Assembly: GCA_937925645.1 (NCBI GenBank)
Contig: CALAMB010000467.1
Location: 1-6,236 of the forward strand
Length of the DNA: 6,236 nt
Direction of reading: 5' to 3'
DNA from: an uncultured Acidobacteriota bacterium
Lineage (GTDB): Bacteria; Acidobacteriota; JAAYUB01
Below are positions 1 through 4,813 of this stretch, one piece after another. Position numbers and translations under genes: made by a program. Position 1 is the stretch's first letter. Each line of letters begins with the position of its first letter. The notes under the pieces are model-generated. The model saw only the letters and a program-made list of their open reading frames with translations. It was not told where the DNA came from and searched no databases.

Positions 1-387
1 CCCAATCCGTACAAGGCGCTGGTGGCCCACGCCGCGGTCTACAACCTCTACACCCAGTATGCCAGCGATTACGGAGCCGGTGAGCGGGCCGAAAACAACC
101 CCCACTTCTGGGAGGACGAGGCGGTGCTGCGGCACACCTCGCCGCACCTGGCTGCCGGCAGCTTCAAGACGCCCACGCTGGTGGTCCACGGCGAACGCGA
201 CCACCGCGTCTATCCGGGCAACGGCCTGGAGTTGTTCCAGACGCTGCAGGCGCGGGGTGTTCCCTCCCGGCTGATCTACTACCCGGACGAAAACCACTGG
301 GTACTCAAGCCCAACAACTCGCTGTTCTGGTATCGCGAGGTGAAGAGGTGGTTCGAGAAATGGTTAACGGTGAACAGTGAACGGTGA
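1..387 (+). CDS. S9 family (prolyl oligopeptidase-type) serine peptidase, C-terminal fragment
   Basis: This is the last 128 codons of an alpha/beta-hydrolase peptidase, open at the left edge of the window. The visible part matches the end of the S9 catalytic domain of dipeptidyl/acylaminoacyl-peptidase relatives. The motif VVHGERDHRV carries the catalytic Asp (codon 199-201), and YYPDENHWVLKP carries the catalytic His (codon 295-297). They are followed by the usual closing helix (FWYREVKRWFEKW). The nucleophile Ser (GxSxGG) and the beta-propeller would lie upstream, out of view. Family members remove short peptides or single residues from oligopeptides. The export signal, if any, cannot be seen. 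The last residues (LTVNSER) and the stop are encoded by a 7-bp repeat array, so the C-terminal tail looks repeat-derived rather than conserved. The gene converges on the tricorn-type protease gene. The family call is firm; the exact subfamily is not. Confidence 0.93.
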   Translation, partial: PNPYKALVAHAAVYNLYTQYASDYGAGERAENNPHFWEDEAVLRHTSPHLAAGSFKTPTLVVHGERDHRVYPGNGLELFQTLQARGVPSRLIYYPDENHWVLKPNNSLFWYREVKRWFEKWLTVNSER

Positions 388-396
388 ACAGTGAGG
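362..396 (+). repeat. 7-bp tandem array (RGTKAAC), overlapping the end of the peptidase gene
   Basis: Five consecutive heptamers read GGTTAAC, GGTGAAC, AGTGAAC, GGTGAAC and AGTGAGG. The array covers the last eight codons of the S9 peptidase gene, including its TGA at 385-387. Because 7 is not a multiple of 3, the successive TGA triplets at 371, 378, 385 and 392 fall in all three plus-strand frames. Confidence 0.85.
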
Positions 397-422
397 AGAT
401 AGGAGATAGGAGATAGGAGATA
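395..422 (+). repeat. GGAGATA heptamer array (4 units)
   Basis: There are four perfect tandem copies of GGAGATA, directly after the peptidase stop and its own heptamer array. The word resembles a Shine-Dalgarno core, but no start codon with a sustained reading frame follows it. Confidence 0.9.
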
Positions 423-437
423 CAGCTCCTACGTGCT

Positions 438-487
438 CGTAATTCGTAATCGTAATTCGTAATCGTAATCGTAATCGTAATCGTAAT
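438..487 (+). repeat. CGTAAT(T) array (8 units), copy 1
   Basis: Eight units of CGTAAT begin at 438, 445, 451, 458, 464, 470, 476 and 482. Two have an extra T, so the unit length alternates between 6 and 7 bp. The array ends at TCGAGACTCGAGG. It is much richer in A and T than the flanking genes. Confidence 0.9.
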
Positions 488-532
488 CGAGACTCGAGGC
501 TAGAGGCTCGTTCCCGAAATGGGGACATCGGC

Positions 533-602
533 TTTCGGAAATCGGAAATCGGAATTCGGAAATCGGATTTCGGGTCTCGCGGTTTGGGGTTCGCGGTTCG
601 GG
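533..602 (+). repeat. WWTCGGA (6 units) then GTTCGSG (4 units) heptamer arrays, copy 1
   Basis: Six heptamers (TTTCGGA, AATCGGA, AATCGGA, ATTCGGA, AATCGGA, TTTCGGG) run straight into four more (TCTCGCG, GTTTGGG, GTTCGCG, GTTCGGG). All ten units keep a strict 7-bp phase even though the word changes, so the second array may have been built on the first. Confidence 0.88.
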
Positions 603-637
603 TCTTCCTGTTTATCTGATGCTTCCCGTCTTATGTC

Positions 638-670
638 AGATAGGAGATAGGAGATAGGAGATAGGAGATA
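638..670 (+). repeat. GGAGATA heptamer array, second copy
   Basis: A partial unit (AGATA) is followed by four perfect GGAGATA units, the same number as in the first copy. The array forms the junction between the two ~240-bp copies, which fits duplication by recombination or slippage between GGAGATA tracts. Confidence 0.9.
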
Positions 671-685
671 CAGCTCCTTCGTGCT

Positions 686-736
686 CGTAATTCGTAATCG
701 TAATTCGTAATCGTAATCGTAATTCGTAATCGTAAT
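686..736 (+). repeat. CGTAAT(T) array (8 units), copy 2
   Basis: Eight units begin at 686, 693, 699, 706, 712, 718, 725 and 731. Three have the extra T, against two in copy 1. The unit number is unchanged between copies. Confidence 0.9.
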
Positions 737-781
737 CGAGACTCGAGGCTAGAGTCTCGTTCCCGAAATGGGGACATCAGC

Positions 782-837
782 TTTCGGAATTCGGAAATCG
801 GAATTCGGGTCTCGCGGTTCGGGGTTCGCGGTTCGAG
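782..837 (+). repeat. WWTCGGA (4 units) then GTTCGSG (4 units) heptamer arrays, copy 2
   Basis: The heptamers read TTTCGGA, ATTCGGA, AATCGGA, ATTCGGG, TCTCGCG, GTTCGGG, GTTCGCG and GTTCGAG. Copy 1 has two more WWTCGGA units, so this array has changed unit number since the larger duplication arose. Confidence 0.88.
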
Positions 838-860
838 TCTTCCCGTTTATCTGATGCTTC

Positions 861-902
861 CCGTCTTACGTCTCCCGTCTCCCGTCTCCCGTCTCTCGTC
901 TC
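861..902. repeat. CCGTCTC heptamer array (6 units)
   Basis: Six 7-bp units read CCGTCTT, ACGTCTC, three CCGTCTC, and TCGTCTC. The word matches the right arm of the nearby terminator stem (995-1007), so the terminator and the array share sequence. On the minus strand the word is GAGACGG. Confidence 0.88.
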
Positions 903-950
903 CCGATTCACCGATTCACCGACTCACCGATTCACCGATTCACCGATTCA
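903..950. repeat. CCGATTCA octamer array (6 units)
   Basis: Six 8-bp units follow each other, one with a single change (CCGACTCA), directly after the CCGTCTC array. On the minus strand the unit is TGAATCGG. It contains both AATCGG, the word of the arrays at 533 and 782, and GGTGAA across unit junctions, the word of the array at 362. Confidence 0.9.
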
Positions 951-965
951 CCGTCAGAAATGACC

Positions 966-1007
966 AAAAAAGAAAACAGGGAGACGGGACCGAATCCCGT
1001 CTCCCTG
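966..1007 (-). terminator. Rho-independent terminator of the tricorn-type protease gene
   Basis: A perfect 13-bp stem pairs 977-989 (CAGGGAGACGGGA) with 995-1007 (TCCCGTCTCCCTG) around a 5-nt loop. Read on the minus strand, the loop is TTCGG and the stem is followed at once by TTTTCTTTTTTGG, a strong U-tract. The plus strand has no T-run after the stem, so the site acts in the minus direction only. It lies about 190 nt beyond the protease stop codon, with two repeat arrays in between, giving a long repeat-rich 3' untranslated region. Confidence 0.9.
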
Positions 1008-1017
1008 AACTTCCCAT

Positions 1018-1137
1018 GAACTTACGAACCTTTGAACCTGCGAACTTGCGTACCTGCGAACTTGCGAATTTGCGAACCTGCGAACTTGCGAACTTGCGAA
1101 CCTTCTTACTTTCAAACCTTCAAACCTGTGAACTAAA
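1018..1137. repeat. GAACYTKC octamer array (about 15 units)
   Basis: About fifteen consecutive 8-bp units vary around GAACTTGC and GAACCTGC. They are most regular at 1034-1105 and decay towards the right (AAACCTTC, AAACCTGT, GAACTAAA). On the minus strand the unit is GCAAGTTC, sharing GTTCGC across unit junctions with the GTTCGSG arrays of the left half. The array lies in the 3' untranslated region of the protease transcript, between stop codon and terminator. Confidence 0.9.
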
Positions 1138-1151
1138 GCTCTGCTGCAGAC

Positions 1152-1193
1152 CTCGAGTCCCGAGTCCCGAGTCCCGAGCCTCGAGCCCCGAGT
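1152..1193. repeat. CCCGAGT heptamer array (6 units)
   Basis: Six 7-bp units read CTCGAGT, CCCGAGT, CCCGAGT, CCCGAGC, CTCGAGC and CCCGAGT. They end only 6 bp short of the stop codon of the minus-strand protease gene. On the minus strand the unit is ACTCGGG. The start (CCTCGAGTC at 1151-1159) is an exact reverse complement of GACTCGAGG at 491-499 and 740-748. Confidence 0.88.
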
Positions 1194-1199
1194 TTCGTC

Positions 1200-4100
1200 C
1201 TATTTCGGCCAGTGCTTGTCCTGCTGGTAGTCCCGGTACGGCGGGTGCTCGTGCTTCCTGGGCGGATTCTTTTCCAGCTCCTTCAGTAGGTGCTCCACGC
1301 CCCGCTCGAGCTGCGGATCGCGGCCGGCCTTGACGGCGGCCGGGTCCTGATCCACTTCAACGTCCGGGGCGATGCCGGTGTTTTCACCGATCCACTCGCC
1401 GGTTTCGCTCCAGAGCCCCGCGTCGGGTGCGGAGACGGAGCCGCCATCCATGAGCACCGGCATGCGGCCGGCCCGGACCAAGCCGCCCCAGGTCCGCTTG
1501 CCCATGAGAGGGCCGATGCCCAGCTTCTTGAAGTAGTACGGCATGGCGTCGCCGCCGGAGCCCGCGTACTCGTTGATGAGCATCACCTTGGGTCCGAACA
1601 CGGCGCCGTAGGGCATGACGTCGTCGACACCCTCGCGACCCGCGATGTAGTTCAGCAGCGGGCGGCGCAGGTAGTCCACCACGTAGTCGGCCAGGGCGCC
1701 GCCGCCGTTGTAGCGCTCGTCGATGAGGACGGCCTGCTTGTCGAGCTGGGCGAAGAAGTAGCGGTTGAAGTAGGTGAAGCCGCCCATGAACGTGTCGGGC
1801 AGGTACACGTAGGCGATCCGGTCGCCGGACATCTCGCCCACCTTGCGGCGGTTGTCCTCGATCCAGGCGAAGTGGCGCAGGGCGGACTCGCTCCCGACGG
1901 GCACCACCGTGATCTCGCGCGCGCCGGATCCGTCCGGCTCGGGGCCCACCTTGAGAGTGACCGACTTGCCGGCCGTGGCCTCCAGGAGCGCGTCCATGTC
2001 CTGCGGCGGCCGGAGGTCCGTTCCGTTGATGGCCAGCAGATACTCGCCCGCGGCCACGCTCACGCCCGGCTGCGACAGCGGGGCCCGCAACTGGGGGTTC
2101 CAGCTCTCGCCCGTGTAGACGCGGGCGAAGCGGTAACGGTCGTTTTCGATCGAATAGTCGGCGCCGAGCAGTCCGCCCGGCACACGCTTGACCTCGGGCG
2201 TGTCGCCGCCGCCCACGAAGAGGTGGCTCACGGTGAGCTCGCCGAGCATCTCGTTGCAGAGGTAGTTGAGGTCCCAGCGGCTGACCACGCTGTCGAGGAA
2301 CGGCGCGTACCGTTTCTTGGCCCGGGCCAGGTCGAGGCCGTGGTGCTGCGGGCTGTAGAAGAAGTCGCGCTCGCCGCGCCAGATCTCGCGGTACATCTGG
2401 CGCCACTCCACCGGCGGATCCACCCAGACCTCCAGCCGGTCCAGGTTCAGGCCGCCCTCGCCGGGTTTGCCCGGCATCATCGCCGGCAAAATGGACCAGC
2501 GCGGTCCCTGCCGCACCAGGGCCTTCTCACCGTTGGCGGACAGGGTGAAGTACGACACGCCGTCGAAGGCCTTCTCCTCCTTCCGCTTCTCCAGGTTGTA
2601 CCGGTGGACGGTGACCGCCGACGGCCCCGGCTGGTACGGGTTGAACGGCGCCGCCTCGGACAGGAACAGCGCGCCGGCCTTGCCGGTGGCGAGCCCCACG
2701 TAGTTGCGGGCCGGGACGGGCAGGGCCACGATCCGCGTGGCGATCCCCTCGAAGTCGATCTCCACCTTCGGCGGTTCGGCGCCCGGCTTGCCACCGTTTT
2801 TGGCGGCTGCTTTGTCCGTCGATTTTTCTGCCGGCTGGTCGGTTGCCGCAGCGTCGCCGGACTTGCCTGCGGAGGCCGGCTGGCCCTCGGCGGCGGGCTC
2901 GGACCCGGGCTTGGCACCGTCCGCCGGCTTGTCCGCCGGCTTCTCCTCGGTCACCTTTTCCTCGTCGCTTTCGGGCGCCAGCGGCGACGGGAGGTCCTTC
3001 TTCAGCACCGCCGCGTAGACGCTGCTCGTGGCCGAACGGCCCAGCGATGAGAGTCCCTCGCCCTGGGTGGGGCCCACGTTGGTGGAGGCGACGAAGAACA
3101 GGTACTTGCCGCTCTTGTCGAACACCGGGTACTGGGCGTAGCTCATGCCGTCGGTGAGCTGGTGGTTCCGGCCGTCCTCGAGCCCGTAAACGAAGATGGC
3201 CGCCAGCCGGTTGTCCAGCAGGCGGGAGTAGGCGATCCACCGGCTGTCGGGCGACCAGGCGGGCGTCTGGTCGTTGCGGCGGTTGTAAATTTTGTCGGTG
3301 TCCACATTGACCGGCGCCGGTTGCTCCTTGTCCAAGTCCACGTACCAGATGTTCAGCCGCTTGTCGGTGAACGCGATCTTCTTGCTGTCGGGCGACCAGA
3401 GGGGGTCGTAGAAAAACGACGGCGGCTCGCCCAGGGCGATTTTACGGGCGGGCGCGGCGCCCCGCTGGTCGGCGACGTGCAGGGCGTACTCGCCCGATTC
3501 GTCCGAGAAGTAGGCGACGCGGGCGCCGTCGGGGGACCACGCCGGCGAGCGCTCGTGCACGCCGGGAGTGCGGGTCAGGTTGCGGCTGTCCCCCTTTTCC
3601 GCGGGGACGGTCACGATCTCGCCGCGGGCCTCGAACACCGCCCGCACGCCCGTGGGCGACAGGGCGGCGTTGCGGATCTGGCCGGCGGCCTTGACCCAGC
3701 GGGGCCGCACCTCGGGGAAGTCGCCCCGCAGGGTGATGGCCACGCGCCGGCTGCGCTCCGTCTTCAGGTCGTACAGGTGCAGGCCGCCGAACTGTTCATA
3801 GACGATGGCGCCCGGCCCGGCCGAGGCGCTCTTGAAATCGAAGTCCTTGTTCGCGATAACCTGGCGGACCTTGCGCGCGGTGGTGTCGTAGGCGAACAGG
3901 GTGAACGGCCCGTTCCGGTCGGAGAGGAAGTAGACCGTGTCGCCCATCCACATGGGGTAGTAGTCGTTGGAGTTGTCGCGGGGGATCTTCTCGCCGGCCA
4001 GGGTGTCGAGGCCGACGATCCGGATGTAGCTGGTGCGGCCGCCGCGGTAGCGCTTCCAGGCGGTGAAGGCGGGTGCGAGCGGCGTGTAGGCGATGCGCCG

Positions 4101-4592
4101 GCCGTCGGGCGAGTAGCTCCCCGCCTCGGCCTCGTAGATGGGGAGCTGGGTGGGAAAGCCGCCTTCCTTGGGCACGGTGAAGAGCTGGCTGGAGCGCGCG
4201 AAGCTGGCCCGCCTGGACACGAACAGGACGGCGGCGCCGTCGGGGGTCCAGCCCGTCACCAGGTCCGGCTCGGGGTGATAGGTGAGCCGCTTGGGCACGC
4301 CCCCTTCGGCCGGGATGGTGAAGACATCCCAGTTGCCGTCGTACTGGCCGGAAAACGCGATGGTCCGGCCGTCCGGCGAGAAGAGCGGGGCGGTTTCCAT
4401 GCCGTCGCCGGTGGTGAGGCGGACGGCTTCTCCGCCGTCGCGGGGCACCGACCAGAGGTCGCCGGCGTAGCAAAAAACGATATGGGTGGCGTTGAGGGTG
4501 GGACTGCGGAAGAGCTGGGGCGCGTCGGCCGCAGCCGCGGTCCAGAGCGCGGCCAGGCACAGGGCCGAGAGCAGCATCAGGCGTCGGGTCAT
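1200..4592 (-). CDS. Secreted tricorn-type protease (beta-propeller, PDZ, S41 core)
   Basis: Complete 1130-residue serine protease of the tricorn type, which cuts oligopeptides into short peptides. A Sec signal peptide (about residues 1-22, likely cut after AAAA) points to the periplasm or outside. Next come two beta-propellers (about 30-295 and 300-690) with WSPDG/YSPDG-type strands. A Lys/Glu/Pro/Ala-rich linker (about 531-608) interrupts the second. A helical region (716-790), a PDZ domain (about 808-895) and an S41 core (about 921-1085) follow. The catalytic set is complete: S789-H790 (TVSHLF), nucleophile S1012 (YAGSGGD), E1070 (GENTG), and oxyanion glycine G965 (YNGGG). The S1012-E1070 and G965-S1012 spacings, 58 and 47, equal those I recall for the Thermoplasma enzyme (S965, E1023, G918). 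The Asp after the nucleophile is Gly here. The ATG at 4590-4592 is chosen because AAGGAG lies 6 nt upstream. The gene appears monocistronic, ending at the terminator at 966-1007. Confidence 0.95.
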   Translation of the reverse strand: MTRRLMLLSALCLAALWTAAAADAPQLFRSPTLNATHIVFCYAGDLWSVPRDGGEAVRLTTGDGMETAPLFSPDGRTIAFSGQYDGNWDVFTIPAEGGVPKRLTYHPEPDLVTGWTPDGAAVLFVSRRASFARSSQLFTVPKEGGFPTQLPIYEAEAGSYSPDGRRIAYTPLAPAFTAWKRYRGGRTSYIRIVGLDTLAGEKIPRDNSNDYYPMWMGDTVYFLSDRNGPFTLFAYDTTARKVRQVIANKDFDFKSASAGPGAIVYEQFGGLHLYDLKTERSRRVAITLRGDFPEVRPRWVKAAGQIRNAALSPTGVRAVFEARGEIVTVPAEKGDSRNLTRTPGVHERSPAWSPDGARVAYFSDESGEYALHVADQRGAAPARKIALGEPPSFFYDPLWSPDSKKIAFTDKRLNIWYVDLDKEQPAPVNVDTDKIYNRRNDQTPAWSPDSRWIAYSRLLDNRLAAIFVYGLEDGRNHQLTDGMSYAQYPVFDKSGKYLFFVASTNVGPTQGEGLSSLGRSATSSVYAAVLKKDLPSPLAPESDEEKVTEEKPADKPADGAKPGSEPAAEGQPASAGKSGDAAATDQPAEKSTDKAAAKNGGKPGAEPPKVEIDFEGIATRIVALPVPARNYVGLATGKAGALFLSEAAPFNPYQPGPSAVTVHRYNLEKRKEEKAFDGVSYFTLSANGEKALVRQGPRWSILPAMMPGKPGEGGLNLDRLEVWVDPPVEWRQMYREIWRGERDFFYSPQHHGLDLARAKKRYAPFLDSVVSRWDLNYLCNEMLGELTVSHLFVGGGDTPEVKRVPGGLLGADYSIENDRYRFARVYTGESWNPQLRAPLSQPGVSVAAGEYLLAINGTDLRPPQDMDALLEATAGKSVTLKVGPEPDGSGAREITVVPVGSESALRHFAWIEDNRRKVGEMSGDRIAYVYLPDTFMGGFTYFNRYFFAQLDKQAVLIDERYNGGGALADYVVDYLRRPLLNYIAGREGVDDVMPYGAVFGPKVMLINEYAGSGGDAMPYYFKKLGIGPLMGKRTWGGLVRAGRMPVLMDGGSVSAPDAGLWSETGEWIGENTGIAPDVEVDQDPAAVKAGRDPQLERGVEHLLKELEKNPPRKHEHPPYRDYQQDKHWPK
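2769..3002 (-). other. Low-complexity charged linker inside the tricorn-type protease
   Basis: Residues 531-608 consist almost wholly of Lys, Glu, Asp, Pro, Ala, Gly and Ser. Imperfect short motifs such as EEKPADKPADGAKPG and AEKSTDKAAAKNGG recur. The linker lies within the second propeller, before the strand KVEIDFEG. It is probably a flexible surface loop. Bacterial tricorn homologues often have a charged insert here, as I recall the family, so this is likely normal variation. The reading frame stays intact. Confidence 0.75.
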
Positions 4593-4598
4593 TGCGTG

Positions 4599-4604
4599 CT
4601 CCTT
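4599..4604 (-). promoter_or_regulatory. Shine-Dalgarno site of the tricorn-type protease gene
   Basis: AAGGAG on the minus strand lies 6 nt before the ATG at 4592. It decides the start: a TTG six codons further out (4610) would place this site inside the coding region and has no comparable site of its own. Confidence 0.85.
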
Positions 4605-4613
4605 GTCCAAGGG

Positions 4614-4627
4614 ATGAGATTACTCAT
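4614..4627. promoter_or_regulatory. Short palindrome in the divergent promoter region (possible operator)
   Basis: ATGAG and CTCAT form a 5-bp inverted repeat around ATTA, 22 bp upstream of the protease start codon. It sits in a locally AT-richer patch where the protease promoter or leader is expected. No good -10/-35 pair is visible for the minus direction. The arms are short enough to occur by chance. Confidence 0.3.
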
Positions 4628-4692
4628 ACGTTCAGTTCCGCGGGCGGGTTCAGGCGAAATGCGCGCGGGCGACGGCCGTCCGGGATCGGGTC

Positions 4693-4721
4693 TAGCCAGC
4701 GGCGGCCGGATGGCATAGAAT
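4693..4721 (+). promoter_or_regulatory. Candidate sigma70-type promoter for the glycosidase-like gene
   Basis: TAGCCA (4693-4698, four of six to TTGACA) and TAGAAT (4716-4721, five of six to TATAAT) are separated by 17 bp. The site stands out in a very GC-rich setting. Transcription would start near 4728 and leave a leader of about 85 nt. Support is by consensus match only. Confidence 0.4.
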
Positions 4722-4757
4722 AACCGGGCATGCTCCCGTGATGCAATAGTTCCGGTG

Positions 4758-4786
4758 GGCGGACCCGGTCGTCGGCCGGTTCCGCC
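4758..4786 (+). other. Possible leader hairpin upstream of the glycosidase-like gene
   Basis: GGCGGA (4758-4763) pairs with TCCGCC (4781-4786). After one mismatch, CCGG (4765-4768) pairs with CCGG (4776-4779), leaving a 7-nt loop. It would fold in the mRNA leader 17 nt before the extended Shine-Dalgarno site and has no T-run after it. In such GC-rich DNA it may be chance. Confidence 0.25.
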
Positions 4787-4802
4787 GGGTGCGACTTCCA
4801 GT

Positions 4803-4813
4803 GGGGGTGATCC
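4803..4813 (+). promoter_or_regulatory. Extended Shine-Dalgarno site fixing the GTG start
   Basis: GGGGGTGATCC matches the complement of the usual bacterial 16S rRNA tail (GGAGGTGATCC) at 10 of 11 positions, and the odd base can form a G-U pair. It abuts the GTG at 4814, with the GGGGG core 6 nt before it. The in-frame TGA at 4808-4810 lies inside this site, so no earlier start is possible. Confidence 0.8.

Larger units (their letters stand above)
395..637 (+). repeat. ~240-bp direct duplication, copy 1
   Basis: This 243-bp segment is repeated almost immediately downstream at 643-872. Aligned by eye, the copies differ by eight substitutions, one 1-bp indel in the CGTAAT array and one 14-bp indel in the WWTCGGA array, giving about 96% identity outside the indels. 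Inside each copy the order is: GGAGATA array, a short unique stretch, CGTAAT array, a CTCGAGG/CTAGAGG pair, a unique stretch, WWTCGGA array, GTTCGSG array, and a pyrimidine-rich tail ending CTTAYGTC. No convincing reading frame, transposase or terminal inverted repeat is present. Confidence 0.9.
643..872 (+). repeat. ~240-bp direct duplication, copy 2
   Basis: This 230-bp second copy is separated from copy 1 only by AGATA, itself a partial GGAGATA unit. It is shorter because it has four WWTCGGA units instead of six, a loss or gain of exactly two heptamers. It has one extra T in the CGTAAT array. Its end runs directly into the CCGTCTC array. Confidence 0.9.

Noticed and set aside
395..872. Possible insertion sequence or other mobile element
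   Set aside because: The two copies carry no transposase-like frame, no terminal inverted repeats and no target-site duplication that I can see. A tandem duplication explains them.
861..1137. Possible CRISPR array
   Set aside because: The units are 7-8 bp, directly adjacent and lack unique spacers. No cas gene is nearby.
854..1333. Plus-strand reading frame of 159 codons across the repeat arrays
   Set aside because: The protein is a read-out of tandem repeats (for example PIHRLTDSPIHRFT and NLRTCELANLRTCEL). It runs through the terminator and into the 3' end of the protease gene on the opposite strand, with no convincing ribosome site.
1290..3050. Long plus-strand reading frame of 586 codons opposite the protease gene
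   Set aside because: It is antisense to a complete, well-recognised tricorn-type gene. Its protein is a biased Val/Ala/Gly/His/Arg-rich sequence with no recognisable motif.
4593..4610. Upstream TTG start for the protease adding six residues (MDKEHA)
   Set aside because: The added codons contain the AAGGAG ribosome site for the ATG at 4592, and the signal peptide fits the ATG start better.
3162..4718. Plus-strand reading frame of 518 codons opposite the N-terminal half of the protease gene
   Set aside because: Same reasons: antisense, compositionally biased, no plausible ribosome site and no family resemblance.
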